From contig JAKEKT010000005.1 in the NCBI GenBank assembly GCA_021495925.1, forward strand, positions 124,001 through 188,000: 64,000 bases of DNA, in the 5' to 3' direction. The translations under genes and the position numbers were made by a program. This DNA comes from Diplodia intermedia. Lineage: Eukaryota > Ascomycota > Dothideomycetes > Botryosphaeriales > Botryosphaeriaceae. The notes beneath the pieces are model-generated. The model was not told where the DNA came from. It did no database searches and saw only the letters and a program-made list of their open reading frames with translations. Of the stretch, positions 11,601-22,600 are shown in pieces (within the stretch, counting starts at the first letter, position 1; each line of letters starts with the position of its first letter).

Positions 11601-13106
11601 TGCCATTGCCGTTGGTCAGCATGGGGCGTCTAGCATATGACCGTCACCTCACAAGCTTTTGTTTGCACGTCCGCAGCATCCGGCGGGTGACTCACCAGGG
11701 ATTGCGAGCGCGAGGAGCAAGCGCGAGTGCGAGGAACAAGCGCGCGTGCTTCCTAGTCGCACGGCCACGGGGTTTGCGCAGCGTGTCTTGTCTGCAGAAT
11801 CCGCAGTACAATCCGACGCGGGATCGAAGGCGGCGGTGCGCATCGGCACAAGGTTTGGGTGGCGGGGCGGCCCATCGAGCGATGAATGAGGAGGCGCGGA
11901 GTGTGTGCAGATATCGCAGCCCACGCCGAGGTAAAAACGCCGAGAGTTCCTAGCTAGTCACGCCCAGAGGCGCAGCTGGATCGAGAGATGGATTTTTGTT
12001 GCCCAACCGCTCAACAGCAGTAGTAGTGAAGCTCTGCAGCTGAACGCAGCGTGCCTGGCACGCTCGGCGCCGCGACATTGGGGCGCGTCCGCGCCCTCTG
12101 GTTGGCAGACGGCCTCAGGAGATCGGTCTTCACGGCGGCCACGCCGAGCGGATACCGGATCCACCCACGATCTCACATTGCGAATCCCAATGCTGAAGCG
12201 CGGCCCGTGTCTCGCGCCGGTCCCAGCTCCGCCGCTGCAGCGCAGCTGCCCAGGGATCGTGTGTTGTGAGATCGAGCTGAGCTGTCGCAGGCGATCCCTT
12301 CGAGGGACTGGGCATGCATGCGTTCGCGCCGGAGAGAGACGGACTTAAGTTCAATTGGGGTCGGCCGCGCGCTGGTGCCCTCTAGCAGAAAATTTCTGCC
12401 CGCTCCGCCGACCACGCGCGCTCGGCGTCAGCTCGCACCGCCCGGCATGACAAAGTGTCGTCTGATGCGAATACGCGACGTTGGCCGCCCGAAGCGGGGG
12501 TGAAGCAGCAGCGCGGCGACCGTGGGCCGTGGCTGTTGTGGCGCGCTTCACAAGGACGCGAGACAGGCATGGCAGCTTAGCCGAGACGCACGAATGCGAG
12601 CGCCAACGACGCGATCAGCAGCTGCACGACTAAGGCGCTCAAGGAATTTGAGTGGTGATAGGTTTGATTGAACACTTCGCTATCTGTCCTCACGCAGCGA
12701 AAGCCGCGCGACTCCCTCCCTCCGGCCCCCGGGGTATCTCGCTCTTGCGTTATCTGTACCGATCGTCGGTACCCTGCTTGCTTCCCTCCCATGCCCGGGT
12801 TCCCTTTTCCTGACAGGCCCAATCCTCGCGTAGTCCTGACACCCTGTGCCAATCCCCCTACAATGATAATCCTCACATTCCTTCCCCATCGCTGCGCCAA
12901 CGGGCTGTAACAGCCATCGTCGGTCTGAATTCCAGGCGTCGATCAAGCTCTGTGCGCGTCCGTCACAATCGGACTATCGCTGCCAGAGGCTGGTATCGCT
13001 TGGGCGGGTGGTTGGCTGTCGCCATGCGGCAGACTATGCCGGTGAATAGTAGTGGTCGGTTTGGTTTGTTTGGTTGTGCATGGCCGTTGGCCGGCGCTGG
13101 TTGCGT
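8665..13106. other. 4.4-kb gene-poor region
   Basis: No open frame here combines length, start context and family motifs; those present are short and overlap in several frames. Features seen are an AT-richer stretch around 8.9-9.6 kb, a purine tract at about 9790-9832, a pyrimidine-rich run near 10020-10040, and a perfect CCCACGTGGG palindrome (E-box type) at 10140-10149. It separates the 3' end of a zinc-cluster gene from the 3' end of the small minus-strand gene at 13.1 kb, so it is not simply that gene's promoter. It may hold unannotated non-coding transcripts or old repeats. Confidence 0.4.
9790..9832 (+). repeat. Purine (GA-rich) low-complexity tract
   Basis: The + strand is almost entirely A and G here (GAGAGAGA with A runs). 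It is low-complexity DNA within the gene-poor region, with no assigned role. Confidence 0.6.
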
Positions 13107-13712
13107 TCAGCCGGCGTGGCTGTAGCCCACAATGTCCGCGCAGCGAACACAGTAGTATGAGTTGATGCCGTAGCCGATCATGTTCTTGGAGCCTGCCGCG
13201 TCCGTCCGGTGGCAGCGGGAGCAGCGGATGAACTGCACACAGGGCGATTCTCCAGAGACAGAGGTGCGCGAGGACGAGGATGAACTGCTGGAGGCATCGG
13301 AGCCAGACCGGCTGCTGATGGGGCTGAGGTCCAGCACGTCCTGCACCGGCTGGGGCTGCGGACGGCTCTGGTAAGAGTAGGCGGCAGCCGTCTGGAGCTG
13401 GAGGATCTTGGAGGCATCCATGGCGGCGGGGCTGACGGTGAAGGAGACAGACCAGTCCCGGGCGGCGAGGAGAGGGTTGGACGGCTCCGAAGGAGTTTGT
13501 ACTGAGAGGTCGTCCGAGTAGAGGCCCGGCGAGGGGGTCTCGGCAGAGAAGTGGTCGATGAAGCTGGTCTCGGGGCGGGAGGCCGGGACGAAGCTAAAGT
13601 AGCAGAGGGCGTTGGAGGTCGACTCGGTTGGTGTCACTGATGACGAGTGCATGCTGTCTGCTGGGGGGGTGGCCTGGCAGTTGTAGTAGAGAGGTGTCTG
13701 GGTAAATGGCAT
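13107..13712 (-). CDS. Small conserved-looking protein with C-terminal four-cysteine motif
   Basis: A single-exon frame of 201 aa with an ATG at 13712 and a stop at 13107-13109. The N-terminal three quarters are Ser/Thr/Pro-rich and probably disordered, including a run of about nine Ser near residue 140-150. The C-terminus has two CxxC pairs (Cys164/Cys167 and Cys188/Cys191) around NMIGYGINSYYCVRC, spaced like a small zinc ribbon. I do not recognise a named family with certainty, though the composition and the aromatic Cys motif resemble uncharacterised Pezizomycotina proteins. The gene is isolated, with more than 2.7 kb free of genes on either side. A zinc-binding regulatory role is only a guess. 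Confidence 0.65.
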   Translation of the reverse strand: MPFTQTPLYYNCQATPPADSMHSSSVTPTESTSNALCYFSFVPASRPETSFIDHFSAETPSPGLYSDDLSVQTPSEPSNPLLAARDWSVSFTVSPAAMDASKILQLQTAAAYSYQSRPQPQPVQDVLDLSPISSRSGSDASSSSSSSSRTSVSGESPCVQFIRCSRCHRTDAAGSKNMIGYGINSYYCVRCADIVGYSHAG

Positions 13713-16517
13713 GGCGCATGTGGGTGTACGAAGGTCATATATGGGCCGGGCTCAGGGCATCACCGATCGACCTGCGCATCGGCGTGGGCTGTTTCAGTGG
13801 CTTAGGCAGCCCAAGCTTTGCGAGCCCTAACCGGCACCCTTGTGCCGCCCAACACGCACGCGGTTAGCGTCTGATCTTCGTGTGGCTGCAACCCATCGCG
13901 CATCCATCGTCCGTTGTGTCCGCCCGCCCCGCCGGCTGGTGCTGTCTCCGTACTTCGTGCGAACCACCCCATCGTCGTTGCCGTCGCTCTCCGCGCCAGC
14001 CTTTCGCGCTCCAGCAACAGCGACCTCCGGACATGCCTCGCGCTCGGCCGCCGCGGCTTCCAGACGGCCCAGCGTACGACTCAGCAGCCCCGCCTTCGCC
14101 CTTGGTTCCTGCGCCAGCACGGCCAGGAACAGCGTGCTGGGACTCCGGTCAGCACCCGCCTACTCCACGCTTTCCCGTGGCTTTGGATCCATCTCCGTAC
14201 CTCCTGCGCCCTTGCTCTGCTGCCCGGAGCCAGTGACAGGCCGACAAGTTCCTCGCACGACCAGCGCTGCTGCGACGAGCTGCCTCGCAACCGCAGCGCC
14301 CCACCGCCGCCCGCCTCCATGCCTCGCTGTTGCCTGACCCCGGCGCAGCTGCACCTCAGCTCGCATGCCCCTGAAGCATCATGAGTCTTGAAGTGTCGCG
14401 TTCCAGCGTCTCCAGGGCAGGAAACGAGTGCACCCATCGCAACGACTGGGCCCGGCTCGGGTCGAGCTGGTCTAGGCCTTCGCAGAATGCACGGAAACCG
14501 TTGGAAACCCGTGCCGCCAACGCGAACGCCTCGAAGTATCCACGACTGTCCATCTCCTGAGGAGACTTCTCGGCGCAAGCGGCTCTCAACGGGTCCTGCA
14601 CAGGGCTGTGACCTTGCACCAACGCCCCCAAGCTGCGCTCCCGGATGTTCCGCGCGTCGTTCGCTGCGCCCGCACCCCCGCTGTAGCCTGCGGGCCTCCC
14701 CTGCGCACAAGGCCGTTCCGCGCAAGATATGGACCCTGAGGGGCCGGGGTGCTGATTAGAGCAACGTTGCCTTGCGGCGGTCCGGACCTGGTGTTCCCGG
14801 CCGCCAATGCGGAGAAAGCGCTCAGGCTGCTACTGTTTCGACAAACCACGCTGCTGCCAGAGGGCGGCCTGCAGCCGCCCGGTCTAGACTGTGGTCTGCA
14901 GACACGCCTCCTGCCTCTCCAGCCTCTCCGATCCGCCCTGCAGGCCACGAGTTAACTCAGCAATGAAGCCGTGTACGCCTTCGGGCTGTTGGCGGTGGCA
15001 GTGGTGGGTCAGCCGCTTGCTTGCCAACGCCCCAGCCCCATGCCCAACCGTGCTTCGTGTGCGCCTGCGCCTGCGCCTGCGCCTGCGCCCAACTGCTGCT
15101 GACGAGCTTGGCGCTTAGCAGCGCCCAAACCCCGGCCAAGAGTCAGCCTGGTGCTGCCGTGCATGCGGCTTAGAAAAGACGCGTTCAGCGTGCTGCGGCA
15201 CAGTGTAAGCAGAGTCATCCATGCTCAATGGTTTGCTTCGCTTCGCCCCAACGTAGCCGCATTTGGATTCAAAATGAGTCAATTTCGCAGGGTGGTCCGG
15301 CTTGGAATATTAATCTTCGGGTACTAAGTACTACAACAAAGCAAAATTGGCGTCTGTAAGGGCGCAAGCAGCCTTTGCCGCAATTAGAATAGGCAGCCGT
15401 GTTAGTTGGTTCTTGGGCCGCCCCGCTTATGAGAGCCTTTCAGCATATTTTTTGGCCGGCCGTGCAACACACGTGCTCAACATGCTACCTATAGTAAACA
15501 CCTCAACCGCCCTCGGTCTCAAGGCGGCCGAGGGGGAGGGCCTGAGGCTGCGTTGTGCTCCCCAATGATTTGGATAGACATAAGCCACCTCCCAGGCTTT
15601 GTGGGTCGTGATGAGACAGCTTCAGATAAGTTGACTCGGGGCATTAACGGACGTTGTTCTCCATCGGCCGGCCCTTTTGGTCACGCCCGGGCCGTCAGAC
15701 AACAGACAAAAGCTGTTTGCCAGCCCAAGCGGGCCGGTCAGTTTTAATCAGACCCGGGGGTACGAGCCGAACCACGGCCGGACAGCCTGTGCGTCCGTGC
15801 CTGGCACGGTCAAAGATAGTGCTCGCTGGCGGTAGGTCCGCCCACCCTTCGAGAAGGCTTCCGTGAGGTGTAGCTTTTCCCGGAGACCAGCAGTCGGCTT
15901 GTGCCCCTCAGGAGAGCAGCGATACCCCGGTCTGAGGCGGTACAGCACAGCAGCACCGAGGCATCAAACAGATCCCGCACACATTTGAGCGCCGTGAAAC
16001 AGCCTCAGGGTCTAAGCAAGTGCGCCATTTGCAGCGCACCGCAACGATTGCGATCAGGCGATCCGCGAAACGCCGGGGGACCGATCCTATCCGTAGACCG
16101 TATGGAGGAGAAACAGAGTTCAACGGCGATGACTCGAGACCCTTCATGTGTGATTTGGCAAGACGCATCGGGTGGACCAAGGCCGGATGGAAACGGACGG
16201 CGAAGCAAGACACGCAAAAGGGAGCTTGGTGTCTGGGAAAGGGAGGTCGCGCGAGTCACAGGATCTTGGAGAACATCGCAGGACCGCCGGCTGCGTGTCG
16301 GGCAGGGCAAGGAGCGCCAGTCGCTGTCCCGAGCCTCAAGCGCGTGAGGGCGTTTGAGACGAGGTTCAAGGTCGGGCAGAGTCGCAGGTTGGCTGCAGGG
16401 CAAGGCCGCAACCTAGGCAGCGCGCGCACGGGCCACGGCCGCCGCCAGCCGGAGCGTCAACGACAACCCAAGCAACAGCTCCGCAATCCATTGTGCAGCA
16501 ACACAGGCGCTACCAAC
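13713..16517. other. 2.8-kb gene-poor divergent region
   Basis: This lies between the start of the minus-strand four-cysteine protein and the start of VPS5. It is GC-rich, so long frames open by chance on both strands (for example 14081-14725 minus and 13840-14384 plus, overlapping in three frames); none has recognisable motifs. It contains a hexanucleotide GCGCCT repeat at 15061-15090. The segment next to each gene should hold its promoter and 5' UTR. Confidence 0.4.
15061..15090 (+). repeat. Hexanucleotide GCGCCT microsatellite
   Basis: About five tandem copies of GCGCCT can be read directly. The repeat is non-coding as far as I can tell. Confidence 0.8.
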
Positions 16518-18607
16518 ATGGACCTCCACGACGAAGGCGCCGACGCCTGGGGTGGTGAGTGCGCCGACCCACCCTGCCCCCTTTGCTGCATGCTGATGCG
16601 CCAGGCCAGACGTCCCATCCTCGACCCAAGACGTGCCCCAGATCACTACCGACCAGCCCGCCGCCGGTGAGCCCACCTCCCACCTCCGCGCCCCTCTCGA
16701 TTGCCTCCCGTAGCTCACATCACGCTGTCCCTAGACGATGCCCCTGCCGCTGATGCCCAGCCTGCCGAGGCTGCGCCTGCTCCCAGCGCGTCGACTGCTC
16801 CTAGGTCGCCTGGCAGGCCCAAGCCCAACCGTCGCATCGGCGTCCCGCAGCCCACGCGTCTCGAGAGCGTCGACGACCCCCTTGGCCCCCTAGGAGCCCC
16901 CGCCGACTCTCTCGGAGACTCCCAGGTCGATGAACCCCCTGCGCCGCCGCAGAAGGAGCTGGCCGCCGGCCGTGGCTCGCGCCCCACGACGGCCACGTCG
17001 CAGTCGTCTATTCGCGGAATGATGGAGTCCGTAAATCTGGAAGACAGCCTCGAGAGCCCGACCATGGCCGGAGCTAGAGTCCCGCCCCCGGTGCAACCAC
17101 CGAACAACAATGGGCCCCCGAGGCAGAAGCAGCCCAGCGTGAGCGTCGAGCAGGCCGCCAAGCCGACCTTCCACATCACCGTCGGGGATCCGCACAAGGT
17201 TGGAGATCTGACTAGCTCTCATACCGAGTACCAAGTCAGGACTGTGGTATGTTTTGCAACGGCTGTGTGACACTCATGGCTGCCTGACTAACGCTGCCGA
17301 GACCACCTCAAAGGCTTACCGCAACCCGGAATTCTCCGTCTCCCGACGCTACCGCGATTTCCTGTGGCTGTACAATCAGCTCCATAACAACAGTCCTGGC
17401 GTCGTCATCCCCCCGCCTCCCGAGAAGCAAGCCGTGGGCCGTTTCGATGCGGACTTTGTGGAATCAAGAAGGCAGGCATTGGAGCGCATGCTCAACAAGT
17501 GCGCTGCGCATCCGATTCTGCAGCACGATGGTGATTTGAAGCTGTTCCTTGAGAGTGAGGCGTTCAATGTCGACATCAAGCACAAGGAGAGGAAAGACCC
17601 ACTGCTGCAGGAAAATAAGGGCATGTTGGGTTCCTTCGGTCTGTCCGTGAGCACGACTGGAAAGTTCATTGAGCATGATGATGTATGGCTGAATCTTTTT
17701 GGCTATTAAGAGGTTGCGCTAACGTTCCCGCAGTGGTTCCATGATCGCAAGGTCTACCTCGATGCTCTCGAATCGCAACTGAAAGCGCTTCTCAAAGCTA
17801 TCGACACCGTTGTCGACCAGCGCAAGGGCCTCGCAGCAGCATGCGGTGATTTCTCTGCATCCCTTCACTCCCTGGCTACTGTGGAACTATCGCCTTCCCT
17901 GTCTGGGCCTTTGGACGGCCTCTCGGACCTGCAGCTTCGCATCCGGGAACTTTACGAGCGTCAGGCTCAGCAGGATGTGCTTACTATCGGTATCGTGATC
18001 GACGAGTATATCCGGCTGGTGGGATCCGTGAAGATGGCATTCCAGCAACGACAGAAGGCCTATCACGCATGGCATGCTGCGGAGTCGGAGTTGCAAAAAC
18101 GCAAGGCCACCCAGGATAAGCTGCTACGACAAGGCCGAAGCCAGCAGGACCGTTTGAATCAACTCAGCGCCGATGTAGCGGATGCGGAGCGGAAATCCAA
18201 CCAGGCGCGTCTGCTATTCGAGGATATGGGTCGCTTAATGCGGAACGAGCTTGACAAGTTTGAGAAGGAGAAGGTCGAGGACTTCAAGAGTGGAGTTGAG
18301 ACGTATCTCGAGAGTGCTGTGGAGGCGCAGAAGGAGGTTGGTTCCACACATCCGCCAATTTCGGGGTGCGGAAAGGCTAATATTGCGACAGTTGATCGAA
18401 ATCTGGGAGACATTCCTCATGCAGATGGATGCCGAGGACGAGGACGCTCCATTTGGCGCCGCCAGCCCACCGGCCGGCGTCAAGGCTGCGGATCTAGAGA
18501 CAAGCACCAGCAACATCAGCGACAGGCCTCTTACTGCCCAGAGCCAGGATACCCAACAAAGCAGCGAAGCCGAGAACAACCGCCCTGATACGGCGGAGTC
18601 GGAGTGA
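16518..18607 (+). CDS. VPS5: Retromer sorting nexin Vps5 (PX-BAR)
   Basis: Exons 16518-16554, 16610-16666, 16714-17246, 17302-17682, 17734-18336 and 18392-18607 (1827 nt, 608 aa). Vps5 pairs with Vps17 as the membrane-bending part of retromer, retrieving cargo from endosomes to the Golgi. The N-terminus is acidic then Pro/Ala-rich. The PX domain follows, with SKAYRNPEFSVSRRYRDFLW and a PPPPEKQ loop, both needed for PI3P binding in the family. The C-terminal half is a long helical BAR domain (WFHDRKVYLDALESQLKALL through LIEIWETFLMQM). The sixth exon ends in a Ser/Asp-rich tail. The fifth intron has a non-consensus GTTGGT donor, but its phase and the resulting protein are convincing. The first introns are inferred from phase and are less certain. 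Confidence 0.9.
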
Positions 18608-19693
18608 TCTCAGCCAAAGCTGCAGTGCGAATTAAATGTGCTTTAATGTTGTTCTGAGCGACGAGTTGAACGATGCATGAAGGGTCAGTAGGGAGAGGAG
18701 GGTCCAGGTAAATATATTTCTTACGTCAATACTGGCCTGATGTGTAGAACTAAAAAAGTATGGCCTGGTGTTTCCTCTCCTTAGTCTTGTATGGATACTA
18801 GTCAGGCTTCAGTGAAGATGTGATGGCGCATCATGTGATTGCCAAAAGCGAGCGGTGACAGTGCTCGCTCGTCTGCCTGGTAGCGTCAAATCAAAGGACT
18901 ACCTCATCTTCGAAGCGCAGATCAAATGCTGATCCCCATTCGACAAGACTCAAATTTCTGATAGTGAAACAAGACTACTTTGCAGGACCTAGTCACTCGG
19001 CTCGAACGAGTAATTTACTGCTGCTATTGCTCTGAGAGTATAACTATAAGGATCATTAAACTCCTTGCTATTTCCTTAAACCAGACCTGAAACGCCGATT
19101 CCTGGTGCAAAAGCCTCACCATTTATTACGAGTTCTTGTGTAGGGTCACTTTCGTCGGCTAACCTTCCTACCGCCTCAACCTTACGGCGGGTGACAAAAA
19201 AAAATTGCCCACAACACAGATTCCGCATTAAAATATTCATGTAGGCAGTTGAGTACAAGGTCCGAACGGAAGTATAAGATTCAAATTAACGCATTTATGT
19301 CCGGATCTTGTTTTCAAGTACCCATCCCATGTAGATTTTTTTTTTTTAAAGGTAGATGCGGGTGGGCACTTTCTTTCGTCACCCGCCGTGCCCTACCTAG
19401 CCGACATGAACACTGGCAGTCGCAACTCAGACAGTTATGCCTGAACGTCTGGGAGAAGAAGATTGCAATGGAATCCTCCGCCCTCTATCATGCCGCCTGA
19501 TGAACGTAGACATGGCACGGGCAACGATGGTGAACGGCAAAGTGAATCAAATTAATGATGATGAAAAAAAAAATTAAACGCACCCTTAATCCCCAGACAC
19601 CGAACCCATCACCCAGCCGCACCCGCTCCTTAGCTAGAACCCCCTAGGCCTTCCTACCAAGAAAAGATTACATGCAAAATCATTTGGTCATCA
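18608..19693. other. Convergent intergenic region with MITE-like element
   Basis: About 1.1 kb between the 3' ends of VPS5 and separase. It is AT-richer than its surroundings and carries the inverted-repeat element described separately at 19183-19390. No supported gene is present. Confidence 0.55.
19183..19390. mobile_element. MITE-like element with ~27-bp terminal inverted repeats
   Basis: The left arm (from 19185) begins CGGCGGGTGAC. The right arm (19378-19388) reads GTCACCCGCCG, its perfect complement. The match continues inward as an A/G-rich run and then GCCCAC, giving about 27 bp of inverted repeat. The left end is preceded by TA and the right end followed by TG, close to a TA target duplication of Tc1/mariner-pogo type. 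The 150-bp interior is AT-rich, non-coding and holds a T12 run. A second 8-bp inverted match (GTCGGCTA at 19154-19161, TAGCCGAC at 19398-19405) lies just outside, so the true ends could be slightly wider. No transposase is present, so if mobile it is non-autonomous. Confidence 0.6.
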
Positions 19694-22600
19694 TTACTCC
19701 AAAAACACCGGGATCCCGTACACCACCGCCGCGGCGCCGTTCAGATACCGCAGATAACACGCCCCCCTACTCTTCGCCACGGCCTCGTCCAAGCCCATCA
19801 TTCTCCTCTCCCCCCGCCGCTGCCCCCCCTTCCGACCACCACCGATAGCATCCTTCCCCTTCATCTTCTCCTTCCGCGTCTGTGCGGCACCCCTGCTCCG
19901 ACTGCGGCTCTTGCTCGGCGTCTTCGAGCGCGAAGCCGCTGCTCTCCTCCTCCCCGGCGTCTTCGGCGGCGCCGCCAGCTCATCATCACCATCATCGTCT
20001 TGTTGTTCCGCATCTTCCTCCTCCTGCTCGAACAGCCCCCACCGCTGCAGCGTCGCGATGGCGAAGCGGTCGCAGTCCTTGTCCGTCACGTCCCACAGCA
20101 TGCCGAGCACGGCGGGCACGCCGGCGGTGAGGTAGGCGCACAGCATGCCGCTGGGCTCGAAGGCGCCGTTGTCGGTGACGTGCGCGGAGCTGCAGCCGAA
20201 GAGGAGCGAGGTGGCCAGCGATGGCGGCGGCGGCGGCGGTTGCTGCCCTTGTTCTTCCTCTGCATCCGGAGAAGAAGAAGAAGAAGTTTGACGGGAGGAT
20301 GATGATGCGTGTTCGCGACGGCTGCAGAGCAGTTTCTTGACGGTGCGGCCGCGGATGTACTGGGCGCCGCTGCCGTGGCCGAAGTAGAGCAGGACGTCCT
20401 TCTTTGCGAGGGACGTCTCGAGCGTCGTCTCATCCGGGACGCGGCCGATCAGATGGTGCCAGATGCCCGGCGTGGCCTTGACATGCGGGGCGAGCGTTTC
20501 CTGGGTGCGCGTGAGGTCGCCTCCGGGGTTGAGTACGCTTGTCCCCGTGAGGGTCGAGATGGCGATGTGGTGGCCGCCGCCGACTACATCGTCGGTTGCG
20601 TCCTCGTCGTCTGAAGAGGAGGAGGGGCTGATGTGCTGCTTGCTTGCGCGTGCGGCGAGTAGACGCTCACGTAGCGCGGACATTGAAGGGAGACGGGAGA
20701 TGGAGAGTGATTGCAGCGAAGGCAGAGATTCCCACGGAAAGGCGTGGAGGTTCTTGTCCAGGATGAGAATGGTGTGTTGGTTCGGCATTGGCTCTGCTGC
20801 TTCATGGAATGACCGTAAGGCGTCGAGCATCTCGATAATGATCGAGTCGAAGTCAATCTCGTCGTAGGCATTCCTCTCGCCGTTGAATTGCAGAATGTCC
20901 ACGACGAAGTAGACTAGGTCCATGAGTGGCTCGTCCAGATCCACACCATCCTCCGGATTGCCAAGACCCACAAACAGCTCCAGGATTCTCCAGTCCAGAC
21001 TCGTCTTCGACTTCGTTCCCTTGCCTTGCCGACTGGGAAGATGTCTGTCCAGAATGTTCTCAAAGCTCTTGGAGAACCTGCTGAGTGAAGCCCTGTTGCC
21101 CTTCTTCTTGAAAATGCCGCGGAAGCCACCAAGCCAGATGTTCTCAATGTTCGCAAGTAGATCGCCCAGGCGGGCATCGAGAGCCTCACGCTCAGCCCAC
21201 CAACCTGTCTTGGCACCCTTCTTGCTCAAGTCTGGAACGTGCCGCGTGCTGAAGTCCGAAAGCTCGATGATTTCCTTCAGCTCGGCTTTGCCCTCCTCGA
21301 AGCCAAAAATCTCTTCATCCATATCGCGGGAGTTGTGGCGAGCCATAGGAAGTCTCAAGATAAAAGGGGATTGCCAGGGCACATAGCGCGTGATGTAGAG
21401 TTCGTCTTGCGCTTCGTTCAAGGACAACGACACGGCCGTCCATCCCTGAGGAATGATATTGACATAGTCGGCTTGAAAGTCGGCGGCAGTAAGTTGAAGC
21501 GGCTTTTCCTGGCCATCTGCGGCCCCAGGCCAGCCCAGAAGGGTTTCACGGTCGACCTTCTGGTGCTCAATTGAAACAGCCTCCTGTTCGAGTTTGGATG
21601 CGTTCGTCTTCGGGAGCTCCGTGAGATACGCAGCATACAGAGGATGCAGAGAGCCCTTCACGCCCTTGGGTGTGGTGGCGGAGAGAAGAATGGTGACTTC
21701 GTTAAGCATGCTACACACACGCTGCACCGCGGATGTTGACGATGTGTGCACTGCTTGGCTCTGGACCTCGGCAATGCAGTCGCGCGCCTTCTTGAGGAGG
21801 GTGGAAACATCTTCTTTATAGGCCTTCTTTCCCTTTACGCCCTTCTTGGCGACAGGCGCAATAGGCGACGGGGTATCGGCGATGGATAGGTAAGAGGGCC
21901 TTGCCTGAGATGGCTCAGAAAGTTTGCGATCACCTCTAGAGAGAGCAGGAAAAGAGATTGTGGATTCAGGGAGTGCGTTAAATGTGAAGTCAGCTGCGAT
22001 CTCCCTCATGGCCTCAGACATAAGTGACCGGAAACGGGTAGACTGGTGCTGAACTGCGGCCTCCTGGCCGAGATTCAATCCTGCTGCTTCCTCAATCAAA
22101 ACGACAGCCTCTGAAAGGCGGTCTCTTGCGAGAAGCAAGGAAGCCTTGCGGCAGATAATGGTTGCCTGGATACCTTCCAGTGCAGGACATGCATGCGCCG
22201 TTTTTTGTGGCTCCTCTGGCACACTGACAATGGCAGCAACCTTCCGGGCTGTGGCCTTCGTCGCCGTTCTCGTAGTTGTCTTCTTAGCTCTCGCCGTCTT
22301 TGCAGGAGCCTTGCGGGTCCTCGATGGCTCATCCTCCAGCTTCATGTTGGACATCTTGTTCGAAATTTCGGTTTCGCTGTTGGAGAGCTTTTCCAGGTTT
22401 TGTATGAAACCAGAATCGGAGAGATCCTGGATGATCTTGTTGGCCTTGTCATACTCTTCAACCGCATCATCGTCATTGTCCATCAATTGGCGGAGCTGAG
22501 CACCAGTCGTGTGGAATCGCGCAAGGTCAATGCTCGAAGAGAGCTGCTTGGCATTAGCACCAGCCTTTTCCAAGCAGTTCATAGCATCCTCCAGCCTGTT

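Noticed and set aside
13827..14948. Overlapping frames on both strands in a GC-rich intergenic region (up to 214 aa)
   Set aside because: Open in three or more frames at once, with Arg/Pro/Ala bias and no motif; expected by chance in GC-rich DNA.
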